Shown here in pieces: positions 36,701 through 48,700 of a stretch of 64,000 bases of DNA. The stretch comes from Archivesica marissinica (taxonomy: Eukaryota > Mollusca > Bivalvia > Venerida > Vesicomyidae): the NCBI GenBank assembly GCA_014843695.1, contig CM026400.1, forward strand, positions 18,304,294 to 18,368,293, read 5' to 3'. Under the pieces are notes generated by a model. That model was not told where the DNA came from, did no database searches, and saw only the letters and a list, made by a program, of their open reading frames with translations. Within the stretch, counting starts at the first letter, position 1, and each line of letters starts with the position of its first letter. A program made the translations under genes and the position numbers.

Positions 36701-39700
36701 GTGGTATATCGCAGAATAACCCGAGTTTGAAATTCTTATGCGTAGAAATATATCACGAAGGCCGACCGTTAAACCGAGGTCTCGTGTCGGTGCTTTACAC
36801 CGTGCACGTAAAAGAACCAGAGGAGACTCTGGAATGGGTCTCTGTCCGTATCATTGCACTATCCTCCAAAATCTAAAATGACTAATATCTTCAGGAGGCG
36901 TCGCTCATATGGGCAACCGGTAGCGACGATAAATAAACGTAAAACACATAAAAGAACCAGGGATGTTTTTAGAATTGGAATGTCTTCTGTATTTTGCAGT
37001 ATACCCCAAATACTAGCCTGGGTTCGAGTCTGTCGATTTTACACTTTTTAATTTCTGGCAAAATGACAGTTGATATGATCAGAGTCTCAATACGGCCCAA
37101 TTAATAATACCGGTGTTAAAATATATTTATTTGACTGACCAGGCAAAATATATCGATGCCTGTTCCCAGGCTACCCAAATACTTAATAAGATGACTAATA
37201 CATGTATACTTCTAGAGGCGCCCCCCCCCCGATTACCCCGGTGGTGCGACGATAAAGAAACGTATCCCAAAAATAATATAGTACCTCTATCACTATGTCA
37301 CCACTACAACCCCCGTGGAAGTCGTGATTGCGCAGTGGTAGCGCGTTCGCTTCACGCTTCAGTTTGAGCCCAGCTGGAGCCGTTACAAGTGTGTCCTTAG
37401 GCACGGCATTTAATAGTTCTAGTGTAGTAGCAATATCTCAAAAGGGGCTTAAAAATGGGTGCAACCCCTCCCCATGGTAGAACAAGACACAACCTATTTT
37501 TTCTTGAAGAGGGTGGTCTGGGGAGTAGGAAAAGGATGGTTGTGAATCTGAGATCATTGTAGGTCATTATGAAAATCTCATTTATATATGTGTAGATGAG
37601 GACTCCGAGAATAAATTTGACGATATATGTTTTTTCCAAGTATATCAGTTAATATTCAAGCTATATGCACACATTATGTATCAAAATGTGCAGGATGACA
37701 ATACACACTCACTACAATTGCATTTAATCAGAAAATATATCTCATACTTGGCATAAAAGCCAAAATAATGCAATTTATTGCTGAAAATCGACTACAGATT
37801 CACTGAATTACCGACCTTAATGACTACATAACTTTACACATACCAGCTCCATGTTGATAAATATTATACCTAAATGTATCCTGTACATATATGTATTCAA
37901 TAGAAGGTTCCAAAGTGTAATATAGCTCCTGCTGAGAATTGTATTATCAAAAACATAGCACTTTACCGAAATATCCAAAATACCTGACTTGATATCACAC
38001 CTAAGTTACCAGTAGCAGTGACTGAATTCTCTGCATTACGACAAGTCCCAAATCATCGAATGTGTCAAACTTGGATTCATCCATTGCTTGAAGTAGTGCC
38101 ATCCCATCAATGATGTATGCAGTGTGACGATCATCTGTCTCTTCCAACACCTGTATTTCATCGCAATTCGATTCTAACTTCTTGGCTAAATCAGCCTTGG
38201 TCGTCTTGCGCATCGTGCCATCATCGTTGAACAGAGAAGGTGGTACAGGTGCTAGCTCGTGTGTCAGAACCTCTTCTAAGCTGACATCCCTCTGCTTCGA
38301 CACAGCCAGAGCCTTCGGAATAAGACTTCAGAATCTACCATGATCTTGTCTGTTTTCTTGGATGTCAAAGATTTGGACATGTTGGCAAATGTTGGAGTCT
38401 TCGTCCGTGTGTCTGTCTCCCAGAAACTGAGTGTCCTGTCAACCATGAGCCGCTTCTCCACAAAGGTAGTGTTCCGTTTCTGTGCAACTTCCAGAAAATT
38501 TATCAGTCCATTGGCAACTTCCTGTGATGCGACCTGTCCAGTGGTGATATTGACGAGTTCATCGGGCACAGTATCAAGGTCGAAGGGATTATGTAAGCCT
38601 GATACATATTCCTGTATCTTTATGACGTCCTGTTCATCCCTTGCCATCCTAGTCTTGCCATGCTCAGTGTGGTTTCTCGTTTGTGTTTGTTTGTTACTAT
38701 GGCACAGTTCCTTGAAGGCATCTGTGTACTCCGCAGTGATGTGTCGAGTCACCATCCAGCGTGTGAAAGCGCCCTTCCGCAAGGTAAATCCGATGACACC
38801 TCCCTTACTCTTCCCCTCACGGTTTATTGTCTGTTCAAGTGCTTGGTCACTGGCAACTGCATTGAACGGTCTGGACGACCTCCGGACTACGAATCCACCT
38901 TCTTGCAGGTATTGGTAAGATTTTGGTTGTTTCTGCTTGAGGCTTATCATATCATTCAGATATCCAGGCAAATATCGGACATAGTTGCCTCTGTCGGCAG
39001 CTCGACACCAGGGGATGGCCTCACAGACAGCGATGAGATGCAGCTCGAATAAACCATCCCGCTCTGATCTCAGAAGTCGCAACAAAGTTCCCACTCCCTG
39101 CATGAATGTGTCCCAGTAAGCAAAGGTAGCTGATTGTGTTCGTCCAGCGGCTGTGAACTCCTGATGTAGCGCTTGTAAGGTTGTGATGTGTTCGGACTCT
39201 AGCTGTTCGGTTAGTTTTCGAGCTTATTCGTTGTCTCCTGATTTGAAAGCCTGTTGGATATCGCTCACAAGCTTATCCATGTCATCTTGTCGAAGATCTG
39301 TTTGAACCTGTTGTTGTAGCTATGCCAAAAATGCTTCCTGATACAAACGCTACAAGGCCTCTAGCACCAGTTTCATGCTCCTATTTCCTCTGGGCACCTG
39401 CTTCCCTTCGAGCATAAGTCTTGCAGTTGCTGACGCATAGACGTCCGAGTCGACCAGCATAGAGAGGAGACCCCCGTCACCATAGAGTTTCCCGATGCTC
39501 GCTACATAAGCCATGGTTAAGTGCATACCACCTAGCCTCATTGTTATCTTTCCGTCCAAAAGTGGAGGCTTGTTCCACATTATTTGTTGTATTATGTCAG
39601 TGCAACCATGAAATGTAACACTCACCAACTTATCACCATAATGTTTTGTCAAACGTTCCTTCAACTTCCAGGTTGTGTATTGCTTTGCATTACGTACACC

Positions 39701-42700
39701 CAGTACAACTAACGAGCTGACAAACTGTTCTCTCAATTTGGCGAGGGTTGTCACTGTTTTTTTGTTTGGAGAATACAGTTAGATTCAAATGTGTATGTGT
39801 TGTCAGTTCATTGAATGCCTCATCATGCATAGTTGTTGGTGCTGAATCTCCTGATTTACGCCGTGCAGAAGCTATGTTCCGTTCTGATATATAATGGGAA
39901 TAGCAAAATCGGTGGTATTTGGCATCATATGCAAAAAGATCTGGATACGAGAGCATTCGCATCTGAATCTGGTTGTCTTGTCTCTCGTTGGCTGAATGAA
40001 GAACTTTGTCTCTAAGCCAGTACCCGTGATAACTGATGTAAGTTTGTCTCTTGCAGTGTTTGGTTTTCCACATATAAAACATTCATTCCTGATATCAAAC
40101 CCGCCTGTTTCAGTTCTGCTGAGCCTTGAAGACGTTGCACATGCACTGGATGGATGTTCAGCATCATTAGAGTTGGATTTACTGAAGTTAGATTTGCTGG
40201 TATATTTGGCCCGACACGATTTATGGAATGCAACCTTTAGTTTCAAACTTAATATGTCTTCTTTCAAAGGCTGCAGTGCTTCGAATACATTGTCTTTTTT
40301 CAATTCACTAGCCGCGAGAATAACATTCAATCCCTCAGAAGTTGGGTTCTTTACCACCTGCTCCTTTTATGGTTCAATATTTTGAAGCATATAATGCAAT
40401 AATCCACATTCACTTTGCGACGTTTTACAGATGGTTCCTCCAAATCCATGGTTGACATTCATCAGAGCTACCTGAAATGAAATATAGAAACACATTTTAT
40501 ATCAGACATTGGAATCGCGTTACGTACTAGGCGGGTGGGGGTATGTTTTTAGAAGAAAACTCTGAGTAACTGTTCTGTGCATGTATTTCTGGGGTAGTCA
40601 TAAATGCTAGTTCACCATATTGTGAATGTGCTGATATATGTATCTAAATATAACAAAAGTATATTGCCAATGCAGCATGGTGTAAACTAATGAAAACATG
40701 ATATTTCGTGGAATACGCGAATTTAAGGTATTTTGGATATTTCGGTAAAGTGCTATGTTTTGATAATACAATTCTCAGCAGGAGCTATATTACACTTTGG
40801 AACCTTCTATTGAATACATATATGTACAGGATACATTTAGGTATAATATTTATCAACATGGAGCTGGTATGTGTAAAGTTATGTAGTCATTAAGGTCGGT
40901 AATTCAGTGAATCTGTAGTCGATTTTCAGCAATAAATTGCATTATTTTGGCTTTTATGCCAAGTATGAGATATATTTTCTGATTAAATGCAATTGTAGTG
41001 AGTGTGTATTGTCATCCTGCACATTTTGATACACAATTTGTGCATATAGCTTGAATATTAACTGATATACTTGGAAAAAACATATATCGTCAAATTGATT
41101 CTCGGGGTCCTCATCTACACATATATAAATGAGATTTTCATAATGACCTACAATGATCTCAGATTCACAACCATCATTTTCCAACTCCCCAGACCATCCT
41201 CTTCAAGAAAAAATAGGCTGTGTCTTGTTCTACCATGGGGAGGGGTACCCGACCAAAGAGTACCCCTTGACCACTACACTATTTCTCATTGTTTCTCATC
41301 CTCGTGACGATGGATTCCATGAGGAATGAGGTCTTGTGAGTATGTAGTATAAGTTATAAGAACTTGGTTCGCAATCGAGCTTAAATAAATTTGTATAAAC
41401 CCTACTACAAACCCCACAACGGTTGCGCAAATTATGTCGAATCAAATAACGGTAGCTCTAAAACATTGAAAACCAAATATTTAAGTTCAAAGGTTGTTGA
41501 CCTCAATCCCTATAAATAATGGTACTTCTAATCCGTTACAATCTAGAAATACAATCTCCAACAACACTTAGGTATACAGTACCACAGTTGTTTAATGTCC
41601 TGTACGAAGGTTATATATCGCTAGCGGCAATAATAACCCGGTAAGAGGCATAATGGGCGGTATCTATGTATAGGGTATAAACCGAAACGTTCGTAAAATA
41701 TTGGGATGTGTGAGGCGCGTAACGCCGAAGAGAGTGCCAATATTTTACATATTGGATCCGTTTGAGGCTTATATCTTACTTAAAGCACACACTTATATAA
41801 CACGATCTTGCTAATTGAAATTGATAATTTCGTAAATTTACGCATACTATTTAATATAATACGCTGGTAATTTTAAAGCAACCCAATATTAATAATACTG
41901 GACTGCAAGTACAAATGTATGACGTCATGACAGTGTTTTAATAACGAATTAACGGTAAATTGCGTACGACTAAACCATAAGTCCGTTTGTAGTGACCTGT
42001 GTGGAACCTATTACATATTCAATTACAATATAACATATATGCTTCATCTGCGATAGACAATACATAATTTGCCCTTCGTCGCTGCTGCAGGTTTGAATGC
42101 CACTGGGGGTGTGGAATATGTTCATTATTAGGTAAATGTGGAAGTCGTGATAGCGCAGTGGATGCGCGTTCGCTTCAGGTGCGAAAGGTCTGGAGTTCGA
42201 GCCCCGCTGGAGCCGTTACGATTGTGCCCTTAGGCAAGGCATTTAAATTCCCCGTTGCCTCTTCTCTCTCCCTCGTGGCGATGGATTCCATCAGGAATGA
42301 GGTCTCGAGAGTGATTAATATAAGTTATAAGAACTTGTTTCGCAATCGAGCTAAAATAATACTTTTAGTTCACATTGCCTTGTACGTGTGGTGTCTAACC
42401 GCTGTATGTTGAAATGATGTCAACGCGATCATTTTCGAACTCAAGCTGCCAAGTGACGTAATTTATGACGTCTATTACGACGTCATTTTATTTGTATTTG
42501 TCTAAGCACGACGTTATAGCTCCATTTAGCACGTTCCAGCCTTTGTTTTCTTAAGTGAATGATCGAATAATACTAATCTATGAACATAGGAAGCTACAGT
42601 GGCCTAAGCCACTAAGCCACTCGTGATATATAATGCTGTCAATGTTCATTCGGTGAAATATACTTCGATCTTACACGGAAACAAACAAATATCCTCATAA

Positions 42701-45700
42701 TCGTCTTTAGATGTCACACCCATCGCGTGTATCGCGGGGATGTAGTCGTAATCCGCCTATGATGTCTATTTCATTAATTGATTTTGACTTCAACCCATTA
42801 TTGACTTCAGTGGCAGTCGAATGAAACATGGTTTCTCGCAATCGAGCTAACAACAAATATTACGATTTCAGGTTCCGTGGATTTCATGGATGAATGGGCC
42901 AAACATCCAGAACCAGGGACCAACCGACCCGAATTTACAGACGGCATGTGTGCTAACAGACCCGGCACTGGTCCTGATGGTGCATTTGCATTGTCTTCGT
43001 CGTACTGGTCGTCCCCAATGTCGGCATTGATTCAAGGTAGGACGAATATGTTTTACGTATTAGCATAAACACTGTAATATACATGTAGTTATAGTTATAT
43101 ATGTGATATTGGTCGCGGGTTCGAGCCCCGCTCAGGTCGTGTCTCATTTAGATGAAAAAGTTGCAGTTTCTTACGGAGGTTGGTGCACCAAGTACTGGTT
43201 AACCGCTGGAGCCTGCCCAGGACAGGTGCCGTGAGGTCCTAAATGATAGATGCATACGTCACTATCATTGTGTTTTCGTTGAATGTATACACATATTTCA
43301 GATGACGTCACGAGCATGTGGCTAATGGAGCTACACGATGGTGGCGTTTTCAAAAGTCACGTGGTATTTAGTCACGTGATTACAATCTATATAGATTTCA
43401 GAACCCGTGTCAAGCGAAATCGTCCAAATACACAAATTACAAAAACAATACACACATTTTGCTGTTTGTCCTGTTTTCGCTTACTTACATATTTGACCGA
43501 CAAGAAGAAGATGGTTCACGTGTTATTTGTCACGTGATTGTAATCTATGTATAGAAACTGTTATTTTACCATCTATATTATTTTAGTTGAGATTAAAACA
43601 CATTTACAAATCAGATGATATTTTAATAATACCTAGAATGTTCGCCCATATCTTGAGTAGGTGACTATAAACAAACGCTTAAAGCGTTTGGGTACCAGCC
43701 ATTTAAAAACATATAATTTCCGATGTGTGTCAGAATGGAATGGAACAAAATCCACAGAAATATATCACCGTCGAATAAGCGTATTGTTTATCAACCAATG
43801 CATGTAAACAATGTCTAATGCGCATGCGTTGCGCAACAACGAATGTTGAATCAGCTGTCTTGGATGTTTCTTCCGATTGGTTCGTTCCAAATGTACACAG
43901 GGTGTTGCTAATCTATTCAGGAAAGTCGTACTTTAACTTTCAGTTTTGTTATATTGCAAACTACACTGTGTACTGACTGAAAATATCTACTCATATATTA
44001 TAATGGAATAATTGGTAGTACCATTTGCTACTTGTACAGTGGGCGTACCGGTATTCGGTCACCTAATGTTTGAATGTGAATAACTTCTAGTCAGTCTCTT
44101 TTATAGCAGATAATATTACCATGTAAAGTGATCATTACTGCATTTAATACGCTTGACTAAACTCAGATTGCATAACATCTTTTAAAAAAACCATCACAAT
44201 TTTACTCATGTGATTTCAACATGGCTTCAAATAAAGGACCTACGTTTCGAAAAGTGTCCAGTATTGTCACATGATTGACACGTGACCGTGTAAAACCAAG
44301 CATTTGACTTCTCTTGATAAATAATAAACAAATATATCTTTGCATATATCTCTGTATACGTGATTTTTAGGGTACACATGAATGAGACTAATGTAAACAT
44401 CAACATTTTCATAATTTCGAAATAAAATGTGAATAATGATCTGTTTTTGCTCATTCTCGTGTTTGGCAGTTTTAGCGTCTACCATATAATTCAAGTACCT
44501 GCTACTAACTGTGATTATCTCATTTTGAAACAAATTCGGAAAAAAACATGTGGTGTACGGAAATAGGGCGATTGACGATACGTATGGTTTCAAATTGTAT
44601 AATATTTTTTATTCCATATGATGTATTGTCGCTATAACAACATAAAACATGCTCTAATGTTGTATATCTTCTTTTCAATTTATAGATGGATTTTCCATCG
44701 ACAACTTTTCCATTATTCTCACGTTCCAACCCACCACACCGAACTACACGGAACTGATTAGTTTCCGCGATAGACACGGTGAGATTGATCTGGCCTTTCG
44801 CCTGGGTGCGGCTCAATCAGAACTCATACTTAAGAGAAGAATAGACACCGACCACACCCCAGACCAGGACGTAAACATCCCCATCGAATCTGGAAAGTAA
44901 GTATATTATTAGAAATGTTATACATGTATATATTAAAATTGTATAATAGTTTTATTCCATATGATGTATGGTCGCTTTAACAAAGTAAAACACTCTCTAA
45001 TATTGTTCTATCTTTTGTTCAATTAATAGATGGCTTTTTTCCAGCGGCAATTGTTCCAATATTCTATTAGTCTTTCAACCTGTGGAAAAATACATTTTAT
45101 TTCAAAGCATAAAATGTGTTATTCAACTGCTTTCTACCTGTAGAAGAATACATTTTATTTCAAAGCTTAAAATATGTTATTGCACTTCGGCATGAAATTA
45201 GTGTATGTATGTATGTATGTTTCATTAATGCCAAACCCCTTGCGGGGACGTATACATGTTTTCCTAGGCAAGTTTAGCCGACCTAAATGGTTAGCCAGTA
45301 CTAAGCAATGTGTGTGAGGTGCCTTGCTCAATGATACTACATATGTGGCCTGACCGAGTATCGAACCCGGGACCGATCCATTCCAAATCCGACGCTCTAC
45401 CACTGGACCACGGATGCCTCTGTATGGCATACACGATGAGTTGTGATTTGTCATTGAATTTATCTTACGAGTCTTCTAATCGTTTTTAGAAGACGAGTTA
45501 AATAAATGTAATCACAAATGAAACCCGAACACAAGATCCTATTTATAACATAATCAGCCAAATAGCTGTAAATTCACTGAATTGCAAAACGTTCATGTCC
45601 TTCAGTTACAATCAATGAAGTACGTTATGCGGTCCGTTGGAAATTAATAGTAAAGGAAAGAGAAAGTAGTTCTCATTTTATTTGTAGTTTTACTCGTATA

Positions 45701-48700
45701 AATTACTCTGCATACGTGATAATCAGCTTTCAAATTCATGAAACTACTATAAAACAGTAAAACAAGTTAATTTATTTACTATGTCAATGGAGCACGCCCA
45801 GCTATGACGTCACAACAAGTATGTATTTACCAAGTAGGTACACTTGTGTAACGTTCAAATAGCGGCCATTTGCACAGATTTTAGAACATTGGAATTGCTA
45901 CGGGCTCGTGACCGTATCAAACCAGCAAACATAATATCAGAGTTAGCGTATCAACATGAGTGGTAGACAATATTGGTGTAGGCAAATAACGGCACAAATA
46001 GGCTAAGCTTCATATATAAGTAATAAACGACTCATCCTATCTAATTCAGAGCTGCTATAACCCATTGTCAAATACACGGTAGCCGAGCGGTACATGGTCT
46101 GCTGCTTCAAAGACAAAATGAACTGTGATACAGCTACCTCCCAGTATATTTGCGTTTGTGTCATTGTTGGAACACATGCACCCTATAAGGACAAACATGT
46201 TGGTTACTTGAATTCAGCACAGCGGTCGGATGCAGGATTAAGCCATTAAACTCATATATCTCAAAAACATATGGATTGATTTGATAAAATGGTGTTCAGA
46301 AATGTTACATTAAATTTTAGATCCATATACTCAAACTACAGACAGATAATGTTTAACGGAAACAAAGATAAAGGCAAAGTCAACAAATTAAGATATTTGG
46401 AGTATTCAGGGGCAGTAACTGACCAATGTGTCTCATTGCAGTCACACGTGTCTACTCTCCCTTGGCTTAAGACAAGTTTAGCGCCATTATTGTTGTAGTT
46501 TGTTGCAAATATATAAGTTTGTACTGAAATTCACGAATAAAATTATAGAATTTAATTTAATGTGAATGTAAAACTTTTACAGTCATTATGGAGCATTTGC
46601 ACTTGTCCATTGTCTTCTTATCTGGTTCCAGGTGGCATCGTGTTTCATTTAGTTGTGTAGGGGGAACCATCACTCTGTTCCACGATGGAGATTACATCAG
46701 CTATATTGAGGAATCTGTAGTACTTGACAAAAAAGGATTTGTGTCCATTGCCAGCGCTGATACACCGTTCACGGTAAGAGTAAATATGATGATAAATGTC
46801 CCAAAAGGCCCATTTTATCCGAAATGAAAGATAAAGCTATAGATATATAAAATGATAATTTACCTAGTTCCACCTTTAGTAAGCCACACTTTACAACGTC
46901 TTTTGCCTAAACATAAATGGATATTATAACGCTGAAAATTCGGATGTAAAGAGGACCATATAGTCGAAAATTCGAATGTAGAGGGACAATATAGCCGAAA
47001 ATTCGGATGTACAGGGACCATATAGCCGAAAATTCGGATGTACAGGGATCATATAGCCGAAAATGTGGATGTACAGGGACCATATAGCCGACAATTCGGA
47101 TGTAGAGAGGACCATAAATAATAGCCGAATTTTCGGCTTAAAAGCCTTGTTCAAGGAACAATTTCTATATTACTAGTTCCCTGTTAGCAACACCCATCAA
47201 ATAATAAACATAAATGTACAAAAAGGGCAGTAATTTTCAAATAATAAATTCACCAAAACAAGAACACAAAAAGTTCATTTGTAGTGAAATCAAGTGGTGA
47301 TATTGCTATGCAAAGTCGATAAGTGAAACAAATATGTGGCGTTTTCAAAGTCATGTGTTATTTATTATTTAATCACGTGATTACACCCCATATTGATTTC
47401 AGAAAAATGCACGAGCATCTTGATTATTGACCTGTGTCAAGCGAAATCGTCCAAATACACAAATTACAAAAACAATACACACCTTTAACTGTTTGTCCTG
47501 TTTTCGCTTAGTTACCGTTACAAGATGACGGCGTCACGTGTTATTTGATTATTATGTGTAAGAATTGTGCCTTTAAACGACTAGCTATACCGGCGTACAG
47601 GTGAATTATTGAACACCGGAAAGTGACAGGCGTCCATCCCGTGCTTGGTATTCATGTATGGAAGTCCTGCCAATAGCACATGTCAATGTCATATCACGTT
47701 TTCATTTTTCTTCGGGTGCATACCAATTTCTCAATTAATAACATTGTATGGCTAGCCTTACAACAAAACGGACCTTCGGAAAAATCATCGCTAATGCAAA
47801 CAGCACAAAACTGTCTGTACAAACGTCATGTTCTGTACAAAATACTCTAGCATTTATGGAGTATCATTCGTGTAACGTTGAACTTTTTCGAAAATGAAAC
47901 AAATTTCTACTAGAGGAATGTCATTACTACCACACAGTATCAATCCAATGTTAATAGATTGTAAAACCTTCTCCGTGGCCTAGTCGTCGGCCTACGGAGC
48001 GGGAGGTCTAATGTTCCAACCTCGTCAGGGGTTCGTTCTGATATGGCCAGTTGGTGAGCCGCCAGTTAGTTAAATACTGGTTACAGATTGCCTACCAGTC
48101 TGGCGCCTGGCATACATGCATAGGATTCGGGAAGTACTGATGTTAATACAAAGAGGTGTCTCATAAGTCAGAAGTGGCTGGCCCTTTCAATAGGTGTGAC
48201 ACTATAATAAACAAACACTTTACTTTTATTTTCCACTGAAGTGCTTGGAACAAATTACGTTGTTGCTGATTAGTGTTTCGTTCACAGACGGATCTGTAGT
48301 CCAGTGGTATCACGCACGACTGGTAATCCAGGGATCGTAGGTTCGATCTCCCGTCTGACTCTAATAAATCAACAGTCTTTCAGATGGGACTTTAAACCGA
48401 GGTCTCGTGTCGGTGCTGTACACCATGCACGTAAACGAACAAGAGGATATTCTGGAATGGATCTCTGTCTGTACCATTGCATTCTCCTCAAAAACTCTAA
48501 AATGACTAATCTTTTCAGGAGGCGTCGCTCATATGGGCAACCGTTAGCGACGATAAATAAACGTAAAACAAAAGTGTTGCATTCCTGAAGCCGACAATGA
48601 GGATATTAAGCTTTAAACATTTCAAATAATGAAACATAATTTCAGATAAAAATAGACATACTTATATAAGTAGGACTTAATTAAGGCTGTGACTTTTGGA

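Larger units (their letters stand above)
37420..41281. mobile_element. 3.86-kb DNA transposon with ~0.56-kb terminal inverted repeats
   Basis: The first ~566 bases (37420-37985) and the last ~556 (40726-41281) are inverted copies of one another with few differences. Outer ends begin tagtgtagt and inner ends finish at ccaaaatacct. Between them lies one decayed gene on the minus strand. The element sits inside a SINE family A copy whose halves flank it. A target duplication is not clear; the SINE target was probably around catttaaatt. No known transposase domain was recognised, so the superfamily is open. Confidence 0.8.

Noticed and set aside
37397..41307. Paired 78-80 codon ORFs starting MEKTYIVK
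   Set aside because: They are the same stretch of the two terminal inverted repeats; non-coding DNA of the transposon arms.
43302..43363. Extra collagen exon after tatttcag in intron 2
   Set aside because: Although phase 1 and bounded by AG/GT, exon 2 to exon 3 already join into a TSPN match, and part of the sequence (gtggcgttttcaaa) is repeat R2, also found at 47335.
46083..46120. tRNA-Ser/Leu-like stretch gtagccgagcggtacatg
   Set aside because: No box B at a suitable distance and no folding acceptor stem; too weak to annotate.
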